Part shown: piece after piece, positions 31,271-41,797 of the stretch
How the letters are laid out: the number at the start of each line of letters is the position of its first letter
Position numbering within the stretch: the stretch's first letter is position 1
Assembly (NCBI GenBank): GCA_002049455.2
Contig: KV918884.1
Location: 62,001 to 126,000, forward strand
Direction: 5' to 3'
Origin: Porphyra umbilicalis
Lineage: Eukaryota; Rhodophyta; Bangiophyceae; Bangiales; Bangiaceae
Length of the DNA: 64,000 bases
Notes under the pieces: model-generated
Databases searched by the model: none
Told to the model about the DNA's origin: nothing
Seen by the model: only the letters and a program-made list of their open reading frames with translations
Position numbers and translations under genes: made by a program

Positions 31271-31933
31271 ATCTTATTGGCCAGCCTCAGGACGCGGGAC
31301 GCCGAGGCGCGGCGATCGATCTTGTCGTTGGGCCCCCGAACGATTGCGGACGCCGTCCCATCTCGCCACCGCACCGCATGGTGTGACGGCAGAATGGCGT
31401 GGGTATGCGAATCCAGGAAGTCGCAGCCCAGCAGGGCGGGAAAAGAAAGGCTGGCGACCACGTGGAAAGTGCAGGGCACGCACAGTCCCCTCGCCCGGAA
31501 AAGCAGGGAGATCGTCCTCGAGGTCACCAGCTGATTTCCGTTCGCGTCGCGCAGCCGGATCCCGGCGCCCGGCGGGTGTGGCGTGATTGCCGCGTCCCAT
31601 CCGTCGGGGAGGGCCTCCGGGCGAATGACGCTGGCGCCTGCTCCGGTGTCGACGACCACGGAGGTCGCGACCATGTTAGACGCGCTTCCGTCCCAGGGAT
31701 GCCGTGATCCGGTAGTTGTGAAGCGTCCCGACGAGGATCTCGGCGTCCTTGGTCGCGGGGGCCGGCGCAGCGGGGGCCGTAGTGGCCGGGGCGGGTCCCT
31801 CTGTGTCGCGCGCCGCCGCGTCCGATTCCGCTCTTGAACCTGGCGGGCGGGGCAAGATTCGGGGCCGAAAGGCCGGTAACGGCCGGACGCCTCGTCCGCA
31901 GCGCCGCACGGCCCGCTGCCGGTCCGCCGTCAT
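31271..31933 (-). pseudogene. Ty3/gypsy A: retropepsin-type protease
   Basis: The frame from about 31674 contains VVVDTGAGASVI (about 31620-31655), the catalytic D-T-G of aspartic proteases of Ty3/gypsy elements. Downstream is ALLGCDFLDSH (about 31405-31440), the second conserved G.DFL block. Between 31933 and 31674 another frame carries a Pro/Ala-rich Gag-protease linker, so a frame change or the usual translational shift separates the two. The gene is cut at 31271 by MITE 1a. RT resumes on the far side at 14486, in register once 16,792 bp are removed. Confidence 0.85.
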
Positions 31934-32640
31934 GTAGGCCGGACAGCGTGCGGGTTTGAGGCGGACGGCATCAATGGGCAGCCCACGTAGGAGGCTGCCC
32001 CTTTGGCGTTCCCCTGAGCCTCATCATCGGCGTCGCCCGACGTCTCGTCAGCTTGCCCGCCCGACCAGTCGTGCGTCAGCTGGCGCCACTCCTCCTCCGT
32101 CGTCGTCCCGACGTCGGTCTCGTAGGCCTCCAGGTTGCGTTCCAACTCGTGGATAAAGTACACGCCCGTGACGGCCGCCTGCACTGTCACGGCGGCCACG
32201 CCGGCACCCCCCGACGACCGCGCCCACCTGACCGCCTGGCGGGCGTTGCGCGCGCGCTCTTGCTGCTCCGGGGTCATTATGGGGCACTGCTTCGCCCAGT
32301 GCCCCGGGTCGTAGCACACGACTCATGCCCCTCGATGACGCATGAGGCCGCCGGCGGAATACCCGCGCGGATGCGCCGGGTCCTTCCCCACGTGGCTGTA
32401 TGCCGCATTGGGGCGGCCTGGGAAGGGGACCGCTGTGCCCGGACGGGACCTGGCGGCTCCGGAAGCCGCGGGACCGGGGCCCCGTGTCAGTAGTGACGCG
32501 AATTCCGTCGTGCGGCGGTAACCCGGTCGGGAGGCCGGGCTCGGTCCCCTCCCCGACGGAGGCGGCCCATCGGGGCCGGCGACGAGGGCCGCGGGTCCCT
32601 CTGCCTGAGCCGCCGTCAGGGCAGCCTGCGCCGCCTACCA
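31930..32640 (-). pseudogene. Ty3/gypsy A: Gag C-terminal part with damaged zinc knuckle
   Basis: One frame runs from the copia D junction (32640) leftward, Pro/Gly/Arg-rich, to a retroviral-type knuckle CYDPGHWAKQC at about 32285-32318, then to an acidic segment (TTTEEEWRQLTHDW) and a stop at 31930. The knuckle should read CxxCxxxxHxxxxC. The codon three positions before the second Cys is TGA (32326-32324), one base from TGC or TGT, so the first Cys has become a stop. This fits the nucleocapsid region of a chromovirus Gag. The N-terminal capsid part is missing, cut off by copia D. Confidence 0.75.
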
Positions 32641-33058
32641 TGTTAAAACGCAGTAGGGATAGGGGTCGGGGGACCACGGTGAAGTGGTTGAGTGGCTTGA
32701 GCGTGTGTTTGTGTCTGTGAAAGTGCTTTGTTGGTTGTCCTGAGGTTCGCCCGCCTCTCCCAACGGAGAGCCCCTCTCAAATAGTCCCCACCGGCCCAAG
32801 TGCTCCCCCCTCTCGCGCCCACACCGACGCCCACGCCCTCGCACCAAATCGAATTACTCACCAAATCAAAATCCACTAGAGTAGAGCGAAGATCAAATCC
32901 AAAAAATGCCAAAAGTAACGCCCCAAGATCACCCAACACGAATGTGTGCAACTTGACCACGTCTTGCAAATGAACCATGTGGGGTTACATGAGGGTCACC
33001 GACCATCATCCATCCGCGAACCGCCAGTGGAGTCGGCGACGAGCATCACAGTCCAACA
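32641..33058 (-). repeat. 3' LTR of copia D
   Basis: 418 bp; starts TGTTAAAACG and ends AGTCCAACA. Confidence 0.9.
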
Positions 33059-33093
33059 CTCCTCCTTGCTTGTTGCCGCGGTGGTTCTTGTAT

Positions 33094-36000
33094 TCAGCAA
33101 AGCCCCATGGCCTCGACATGCTTGTCGTGCTTGGTCTTGCCGAGCTCCTTTGTCATCGGGTCCGCCACCATGTCGTCAGTTGCACAATTTTCCAGTGTCA
33201 CCTTGTCCGTCGTGATGGCTTCGCGCACGAAGTGGTATGGAATGTCGATGTGCTTAGTGCGTTTGTGTTCGACGGGGTTCTTGGAGACGTCAATGCACCC
33301 GCTGTTGTCGACCTTGATGCTGATCGGCCCGCCCGAGATCGCTGTTCGCAGCCCTTGAGATGCCACGCTTTGCACGAGCTTGTTGAGCCAAACAGCTTCC
33401 TTGCTGGCCTCACATAGAGCAATGTACTCGGCTTCCATCGCCGACAGCGCAACCGTCTTTTGCAACTTAGAACCCCAGCTGACGGCTGCTCCGCCAAAGA
33501 TGAAGGTAAAGCCCGTCGTAAAACGTCGAGTCTCGTGGTAACTCGCCCAGTCGGCATCAATAAAGCCTTGTAGAACACAGGGAGAGTTCTTGTCGAAGAC
33601 CAGCCCCTTTTGCATCGAGCCCTTAACATACCGTAGAACGCGCTTGATCGCCGCCAAATACTACTTGCCGTAGCACGAGACAAACCGACTCAGCTTCCCT
33701 ATGGCGAAGGCAAGGGAAGGACGCGTCCCGACCATCAGGTACATCAGACTGCCGACAGCTTCGCGGTAGGGCAGCGCGTCGTCGCTCTCGTTGGCCTTGA
33801 CCAGCTGCAGGCCCCCGTCCAGCGGCGTTCCGATCGTGTTGCACTCCGCCATCCCGAACGTCTCCAGCACTTGCGCCGCGTACTTGCCCTGCAACAGCTT
33901 GAGGGTGCCCAACGCCTTTTCACGTCTTATCTCCAGCCCGAGGATGACCTTTGCGTCGCCCAGGTCCTTCATCTCAAGACGCTTGTGCACAGCGTCCTTA
34001 ATCTTGTAGATCGCCGCCAGGCTTGATGCCACCAAAAGAAGATCGTCGACGTACACCAGGACGATGATGACTTCGCCGTCATCCATAAGAAGGTAGAGGC
34101 ATGCATCCGAGTCGATGTTGTCGAACACCTGCGACTTGAGGAAGTCATCGAGCTTGGCGTACCACATCTTCGGGACTTGCTTCAGCCCATACAGCGCTTG
34201 GAGGAAACGACACACCTTGTCAGGATACGTCGGATCGACATAGCCGTCTGGCTGCTCTATGAAGACCTCGTCGTCAAGGCCGCCGTTGAGGAATGCCGTC
34301 TTGAAGTTGATCTGATGTAGCTCCCACCCGTTCGCCGCCGTCATCGCCAGGATGCATCGAATGGTGATGAACTTGGCCGCCGGCGCGAACGTCTCGTTGA
34401 AGTCGAGCCCCTTGATCTGCCGGTTCCCCATGAAGCACAGGCGCGCCTTGTGCCGCGTCGTGTGGTTCCCGTTCTCGTCAGCCTCGTTCTTGACCTTGTT
34501 AACCCACCTGCCCTTCAGCACGCGTCGACTGGCCGGGCGATCCGTCAAGCGCCAAGTCTTGTTCTTGCGGATGGCCTTTATCCCCCTGTCCATGGCAATC
34601 TTCCACTTAGCTGATTCTAGCTCTTGAACGGCTTGCAAGTACGTCGTGGGCGCCTCGTGAGCAACAAGGCTCACCGGGCGCCAGTACTCGACAGGTCGTC
34701 GCCGCGCTCTGTCGCTTCGACGCAGCGTGTTTTGAGAGCCGCCACTACCCTGATTGTCGTCCGAGGACTTGTCAGATCCATCGTCTTGCTAGTCAGCCTT
34801 GTCGTCATCGTCAGCATCTACGTCTTCGCCGTCGCTTAAAGAAGGCAAGCCCGTCTCGACTTCAACAACTTCGTCTTCGGGAAGCTCCTCCGCAACTTCT
34901 GCGACCTCGCCTACGTTCGTCTCGGCGAACACAACGCTTCGTGTCTTGACTACCTTTCCGTCGTCGAAAATGAACTTGTACGCTTTGCTGCCGTCGGGAT
35001 TGCCTAAGAAGACGGCCTTCGCCGCCTTGTCGCCAAACGTGCCGTCGATGTGACTCTTGTGCAGCACCACCCAGCATGTCGACCCAAACACCCGCATGTG
35101 GCTTACATTGGGCTTATTTCCGGTCCACAGCTCAAAAGGCGTCTTGCCGACGGGAAACGCCCGGCTGGTGGCGCGGTTCTTGATGTAGACCGCCATCGTG
35201 ATGGCATCCGCCCAAAGATCTTGATCGACGTCCTTGCGTCGCATCACGGTGCGAGCCATCTCCACCAGAACTCGGTTGAGCCGCTCAGCAACTCCGTTCT
35301 GCTGCGGCGTGTCGGGCATCGTGGTCTGGTGCGTCGTGCCGTTCTCATCGTAAAGAGCCTTGAATGCGTTCGACACGTACTCGCCACCATTGTCGGATCG
35401 TAGGATCTTGATCTTGGTTCCCGTGTGCAGCTGGGCCTTAGTCAGCCACTTCTTGTACTTAGAGAGCAGATCGCTCTTCTTCTGCAGGAGGACCACGTCT
35501 ATCCAGCGGGAGAAGTCGTCGGTGAAGGTGCCGCAGTAGAGCACACCGCTACGCGACGGCTCCGACATTGGCCCGCCCAGGTCCGAGTGCACGAGCTGCA
35601 GGCGCTTGGTCACTTGACCTCCTCCTAAACTAGGCATAGGCGTCACAGCCGCCTTCCCATACACGCACGGCTCGCAGACTTCCTTGAGCGCCATGGAAGA
35701 ACACTTGAGTCCATCGATGTCCTTGTTCTTGATCATCCGTTTAACGCAAGCCGTGTTGAAGTGCCCAACGCGCTCATGCCAGAGCTGAAGAGCGGCCACC
35801 GCAGCAATATCCGACAGTGGGGCCATGTCCAGGTAGTAGAGCCCGCTCTTCCGCGTGCCGCACGCAGCGACATTGTCGCTCATCTTAATGATCGTCTCAC
35901 CGCCCTTGAATGGTACTTCCGCACCGCGCTCCTCCATCATGCCGACCGACATGAGGTTGAAGCCCATACTAGGAACATGAAGTACCTTCTCCAACTTGAT

Positions 36001-37610
36001 CTTGCGCGTCTTGCCGTGACCGATGAGATTGAGCACGACGGTTCCGACGCCCGCCGTGGCTACGGACTCCTTGTCACCCATCGTGACGCTGCGCCCCGTG
36101 GTCGTCTGGTAGTCGTCGAAGCACACGCGCATCCAGCACATGTGTGCAGACGCCGCAGAGTCGAAAAGCAACGACTTGGAGATGTCATCGCTGTCAGCTG
36201 CATTGCCCACCAGACAGATGGCGTCGTCGCTGTCGCTACCATCGTCAGCCGCAATCGCGGCCACCTTGTCCTGTCTCTGCTTCTTGGCCTTGAGCTCTGG
36301 GCAATCCCGAGAGATGTGCCCAAACGTATGGCAGTAGTAGCACTCGATCTTGGAGAGGTCACCACGGCCGCCTTGATCTCGATAGTTGGCGCCGACGAGT
36401 GCCATGTCACCAATGCGCTTGATCGCCGGTGACTTTTCCGCCTGCCGCCGCTCCTCCTGAAGCAAGCGGCTCTTGACGAAGTCGAGGCTTAGCTCGTCCT
36501 CGCCCTTGGCGTCGAGAGCCACCAGCAGGTTCTCGTACTTAGACGTCAGCCCGTTGAGGACGCTCATGGCAACGTCCATCTCTGTCACCTCGCCGCCCAT
36601 GGCCTTGTGGTTCTCGCCGAGGCTGCGCACGCGGTTGTCGTAGCCCAGCATGCCCTCGCCGAAGGTCACTTCGATGGTGTGGAACTCGCGTCGCGCCTTC
36701 ATCTTGTTCATCAAACTCTTGCGCCTGAAGACACATTGCAGCGTCGACCACATTTTCGCCGTCGTCTCGCAGCCCAACACGTGCTCGAGCTGCTCAGACC
36801 CAAGGGTGAGTTCGATGATGGCGCTCGCCTTCGTGTCTCGACGCTTCCACAAAGCCAACTCGCGGTCTTCCGCGTCCGTCGGCTTTCCGTCTTCGTCAAG
36901 CATATCGTCCAGGTCGCGCAGCACGAGGACCATATTAATGCGATGACGCCACTCGTGAAAGTTCGTCTCCGTCAGGCCCTGTCATACGTATCGTTTTCAG
37001 CTTCGGGTACGGTATATACAAATCGTTGAATTCAAGTACGAGTGCTGACCACGTATATCTTCAAGTGTATCAATACGAAATATACCTTGAGAACACGGGT
37101 ACGAACCAATTCCGAAATTGATTGACTTGGAACAGCTGCCTACCTTTAGCAGCGCCAAGCACCTATGTTTCCCGAGCATGTCGGATCCGTTCCGTCACGT
37201 GAGTGTTCCTGTTTGCGGCGCTGTCAATGGCTCACGTGAGAGTTCTAACGGGCGCCCTTTGGCGAGCACACCACGGTTCGAAGAATTCCCCCGAACTGGA
37301 ACCGTTGTAGTATTCAAATCAAGTCTAAAGATCAACTGGTACGTAGCGGAGGTGAAACGACATAATTGCATTCGAATGGCGCGCTCTTCTGTCTTTAACT
37401 CCGCTGTCGTTTGGAATTGATAGATACCCACAGCTACCTACTCAATTGTTCATTTGGGTGTTGGTGCCAGCCGCCTTGCTGCCTACGGGTCCGGGAGTTC
37501 AGACACTTACACCTGTTAAAACACCTACTCACGATATACGTATGGTAGGGCCTGGTCTCCGTCAACTTTTCAATCTTGATGCCGCCCATGCCGGCAGCGC
37601 CCCCGTCCAT
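33094..37610 (-). pseudogene. Copia D gag-pol polyprotein gene, two TAG codons and a MITE
   Basis: Gag ATG at 37610; the first codons are split from the rest by MITE 3 (36973-37554). Gag-protease-integrase is then open from 36933 to 34792: a CCHC knuckle CYYCHTFGHISRDC (about 36305-36345), protease-like DSAAS (about 36150), LWHERVGHFN (about 35765), and integrase D (DLGG), D (SDNGGEYV), E (NGVAERLNR). A TAG at 34791-34789 follows in an acidic linker. RT (34674-33664) has an intact YVDDLLLVA. A second TAG at 33663-33661 precedes RNase H (33657-33094, DADWASY and the TKHID...YHFVRE block). Both TAGs are at exactly the positions seen in B1. Apart from these and the MITE the frame is sound. Confidence 0.9.
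36973..37554. mobile_element. MITE 3 (hAT-type, CAGGCCCT ends) in copia D gag
   Basis: 582 bp, ends CAGGCCCTGTCATACGTATC and inverted CAGGCCCTACCATACGTATA. It is flanked by a perfect 8-bp duplication GTCTCCGT (36965-36972 and 37555-37562). Copia B1 has an uninterrupted version of this site near 10757. Non-coding, AT-richer than its host. The family differs from MITE 1 inside the terminal motif. Confidence 0.93.
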
Positions 37611-37771
37611 GATGTCTTCTTGTCGTAGCGCCCGACCTTGCCGAGCCGTGCGCCTTGACCGTCACGTCCTTGAACCACCTTGACCTCGTCTTCTTCGCAC
37701 TTGCCGCGACCGCCGCGACACCAGCTGGCACACCCTTCGCTTGTCATAGCCACGGCTCCGGGCCCATACCC

Positions 37772-38189
37772 TGTTGAAACGCAGTGGGGATAGGGGTTGG
37801 GGGATTACGGTGAAGTGGTTGAGTGGCTTGAGCGTGTGTTTGTGTCTGTGAAAGTGCTTTGTTGGTTGTCCTGAGGTTCGCCCGCCTCTCCCAACGGAGA
37901 GCCCCTCTCAAATAGTCCCCACCGGCCCAAGTGTTCCCCCCTCTCGCGCCCACACCGTCGCCCACGCCCTCGCACCAAATCGAATTACTCACCAAATCAA
38001 AATCCACTAGAGCAAAGCGAAGATCAAATCCAAAACATGCCAAAAGTAACGCCCCAAGATCACCCAACACGAATGTGTGCAACTTGACCACGTCTTGCAA
38101 ATGTACAATGTGGGGTACCATAAGGGTCACCGAGAATCATCCATCCGTGAACCGCCAGTGAACTCGTCGACGAGCATCACAGTCCCATA
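37772..38189 (-). repeat. 5' LTR of copia D
   Basis: 418 bp; TGTTGAAACG at 37772. The candidate primer-binding site (GGGTATGGGCCCGGAGC, minus strand) lies at 37755-37771. Confidence 0.88.
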
Positions 38190-38970
38190 CTATCGGTACA
38201 AAGGCCGCCAAAGAGGCAGCTTCGATTGTAATTGGAGTCCAAAGGTAGGTCGCCACGACAGCAGCCGCCCTGAAGACCTTGTCCGAGACGTCCATCGAGC
38301 GCGCCGGCGTCGACCCTTGAAAGGCCAAGGACGTACGTGAGCTGGGTGACGCGAAGCAGTGACGCAAGAACGAGATGAAGCGGCGGCAGCTGCTCTCCAA
38401 ATTAAGACTGCAAGATGCAAAGGCAGCGGAGTCGTGGCTGGCCTCTCTCTCGGCAACAACGGCTATGTCTATGCCAGGCACCTCTGCAGCCGCACCGGCG
38501 GCTTTTGAGGCGACAGTGGGAGCGGCGGCAGGTAGGGCCTCAAGTGCGGCCGCATCGCAAGCATTTTCCATTTCTCCATGAAGCCGTGCAGCTGCGACTC
38601 TCGGGTTTGTCGGAACGCCTGCTGCTCCCAACTGCTCGGCTGTGAACGGCGGCGAAACAGACTCTTTGGCGTCGGCCGCTGGCCGCACGGTCGGGTCCCC
38701 GGCGTCTTGCGCGGCCGGAAGTGCGGCCGCATTACCTTCGTCAACAGCTGCTCCCCATGGCGGCCTCGAGGCATCGCCGCGTGCCGGTGTATCGGCAACC
38801 ACGGCCGTACGCGCGGCCGTTGCCCGCCGCGCTGCGGCCACGGCCGCTGTCGGCTCGTTGAAGCGGAGGAAGGGGCGATGCTGAAGCGTGTTGCAGACCA
38901 CGAAGGCCCGCTTCCCAGCGGCCGGGAAATTCGTCTCGGGTCCAGGTCGCTTCAAACGCCGCGGCCGCAT
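38190..38970 (-). pseudogene. Unrecognised Ala-rich ORF cut by copia D
   Basis: Open from an ATG at 38970 (MRPRRLKRPGPETNF) through the copia D boundary. The first 180 residues are rich in Ala, Pro and Val. The last ~80 (near 38190-38440) look more structured, with SSCRRFISFLRHCF and DKVFRAAAVVATYLW. The reading ends inside the LTR, so the true C-terminus is missing. It is not related to the Gag frame on the other side of copia D as far as I can see. No domain recognised; it could be a host gene fragment or an accessory transposon ORF. Confidence 0.35.
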
Positions 38971-41290
38971 AATGCGGCCGCTGGCCCGTCGGATGACGGC
39001 GAGGAGGACGCTGCCTTTTGTACTTGTGGCCGGGATTTCGCGGATGGTGACTTCGCTTTATTTGGATCTTCATTACACTGTGTGTCGAGCGGGTCTCCGC
39101 GCGCGCTCGACTATGGCACCGACTACAGCACTACAATTGAACACCAGTTTTTCTTACCCTTCGCCGGGATATTCTTTTTTCCTACTCACCAAATCGGTCC
39201 GACCAAGCGACTGCGTGCGAGAGGAGAGCACGACACAATTCCCTTGTACACCAGTTATACTGCAGCATGGTATGACAAGACACTTGCGGACATCCGCTCA
39301 CGCCAGACAGCGCTGCGGCCTCGCTCGTCGTCCTTGACGAGGCCGAGGCCGCCTATGGGTCTCTGCTATCCTAGTTTGTCGTGTAAGCTGCGGCCGACGT
39401 GCAAATCAGTGTCCAGAAAAAACAACCATGATGGCGAGAAACACACCGTTGAGAGCTACGGACACGACTTCAGAAGAGACCCACGGTCTTGGGAAGTATG
39501 GGCCGCAAGATCGTCGCGGTGAGAGAAGATTTCGGATCTATCCGTCGCGATCGGCGTGCGCGCAACTGGAACAGCAAAGAACCTTGCGGGGCGTCCGCGC
39601 AGCCCAAAACTGCTGGACCTGGCAGAAAAAACGCCAAGCGGGGAGCTGTGGCCGCCGCCGCGGCCGCAGCAGTGACCGAACCAACGGTTGTGACCCCATC
39701 ATTCGCGGCCGCAAGCGGACAAATGAAGCCGGCGGCCACGGCTGTAATGTGCACACCATCATCCCCTCCTCCAAGGCCTACGCACACTGCCGGGTCAGCG
39801 CCAGCAGCCGCCGTCGAGCCACAAAAGTCAGCGGCCGCGGCTGCTGCGACTGCACCATAAGCTCCTCTGTCGCCTGCCAAGCCCGATGGCGCGCCAGAGC
39901 AGGCGGTCGCCGCCGCGCCAATAAGGCCGGTGGCCACGGCAGCGGCGGCCGTAGCACCAGTTTCTCTTTCGCTGCTGACGTGCTCTGCGAGGCCACCGCC
40001 GGCGGCCGCCGCCGAGCCACAAAAGATGGCGGCCGCGGTGGTTACGCCAGCTCAACTAGCTCCTCCGCCCCCTTCCACGCCCCCTGTCGAGCCACAGCCA
40101 GCGACCGACACCGCGCGAACATGACCGGCGGCCTCGGCAGCGAAGGACATACGTCTACCGGTATGAAAAGCGCCTCCGCCGGCGTCCAACCGCGCTGGCG
40201 CGCCTCTGCCGGCGGCCGCTGCCAGACCACCAATATCGGCGGCTGCGGCGAATGTGCTTGCATGCTTATCACAACCACCACGGACCATGCTTCCCGCCGG
40301 GCCACCGGCTGCGTCCGCGACCGAGCGACCACAGTCGGCGGCCGCGGCGGTGACGCCTGCATGACCGTATGCGTCTTTACGGCCCACGCCTACTGCCGGG
40401 CCAACGCCGGCAGCCGCCGTCGAGCTCTCGAAGTCGGCGGCGACGGCGCCCACAACTGTACTAACAGTTGCTGCGCCCCCTTCCACTCCTTCTGGCGAGC
40501 CACAGCCAGTGACAGACACCGCGCGATCATGACCGGCGGCCTCGGCAGCGGCGGACGTATGACCAGCGCCTTCGGCGGCGTCCAACCCCGCTGGCGCGCC
40601 ACCGCCGGCGGCCGCTGTCGAACCACCATCGTCGATGGCCGCGGCCAAGCGCCTGCACCCCTGGAACCAGCACCACTGCCGATGCCCGCATCAGGTCACC
40701 GCCTGCGGCCGCAGAGCGATCACAGTCGGCGGCTGCGGCGGTGGCGCTCGCATCACTGTCTCTTTTTCCACAGCCCACGCCCGATCCCGGGATCTCACCG
40801 GCGGCCGCCGCAGAGCCACCGACTGCGGCCACCGCGGTGGCAGCACTCGCACCACTAGCTCCTCCGCCGCCCTTCTTGCCCGCTGGCGAGCCACAGCTGA
40901 CGGCCGCTGCCGCGAAAACAGGACTGGCGACTGCGGCAGCGGCGGCCGTATCACCAGCGCCTCCGCCGCCGTCCACCCCCGCTGGTAAGCCTCCGCTGGC
41001 AGCCGTCGCAGAGCCACTAAGGGCGGCGGCCGCGACGGTGGCGTGCGCACCCTCATCACCACCACGAACGCCGATGCCTGGCGCCAAGCCACTGCCTGCG
41101 GCCGCCGCCGCGGCACCTCCATTAGCGGCCGCGGCGGCGGCGACCTTATCATCAAATCTACATCCGTGCCCCACGAACGCTGGCTTGCCACCGCCTGCGG
41201 CCGCCACTGAGCCAACAGGACCGGCGGCCGCGGCTGCGGTGGCCGCATCTCCAGCTGGACACCAAAGCCGAAACCCCTTGCCCCACATTG
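38550..41290. repeat. GCGGCCGC-rich degenerate tandem repeat region
   Basis: The 8-base palindrome GCGGCCGC and near-copies recur many times (for example near 38549, 38727, 38961, 38973, 39657, 39712 and 39831). From about 39600 the sequence is built of degenerate units coding, on the plus strand, for Ala runs alternating with Pro/Glu (for example SAPAAAVEPQKSAAAAA). A block at about 40085 recurs at about 40497, a 412-bp larger period. Plus-strand frames (39489-39860 and 40741-41310) have non-repetitive ends (MGRKIVAVREDFGSIRRDR; LPHIDFRELTARQVQALA), so a real repeat-expanded protein gene with frame breaks is possible. I recognise no family. Confidence 0.55.
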
Positions 41291-41319
41291 ACTTTCGCGA
41301 GCTCACTGCTCGTCAGGTT

Positions 41320-41602
41320 CAGGCGTTGGCCGCGTGCACAAATGCAGCACAACCCGCTTTTTGTTTGGTTTTGGCAACACGCCTCGACAGTACATGCCGA
41401 CCGACATGCTTCTTCAATAATATGATATTCTCTAGATATAATCCGTCTTCATATTCATATTCTGCTCGTATTGGCTGCGAATATGTATCATTTCCGTATC
41501 CAAGAAGTTGCGGCAAAAGTCTCTTCTAAATCGAAAATTGCTGGTGTTGAGTGTATCAGACTTAACACAAATTTAGCAAACTCGTGAGCCCCTGGTACCT
41601 GC
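41320..41602. mobile_element. Fragment of a MITE 4 family member
   Basis: The 280 bp aligned by eye to 50095-50373 share GCAGCACAACCCGCTT, TTTTGGCAACACG, a GCGGCAAAAGTCTCTTCT-like block and the terminal GCTCCTG/GCCCCTG. The right terminus is at 41602. The left terminus is missing, so no target duplication can be checked. Confidence 0.7.
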
Positions 41603-41797
41603 CTGCTCGTCGATGCCGCTAAGCATGCGGTTCTCGTACGGCCCGAATGGCCGGAAGTAGCGCAAGACACTCGTTTCCGAGGGCGCTGCCTGGGCGGCGA
41701 GTGTCGGGGACGAAGCCGCCGCCTAGGCGAGGCCCGTACCCATGTCAAGCCCCGATCCTTCTCCGAGCGGAGGCCTCATGGTCGTGCACTTCTCGAG

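Larger units (their letters stand above)
32641..38189 (-). mobile_element. Ty1/copia element D, sister of B1
   Basis: LTRs of 418 bp at 32641-33058 and 37772-38189 are clearly homologous to the B1 LTRs and differ from each other at roughly 25 positions. The outer end of the right LTR reads AGTCCCATA instead of AGTCCAACA. The flanks TACCA (left) and CTATC (right) do not match, so no target duplication is seen, unlike the other copia elements here. Left flank is gypsy A gag; right flank is unrelated Ala-rich sequence. The body holds the same gene order as B1 with far less damage, plus a 582-bp MITE. Confidence 0.9.
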
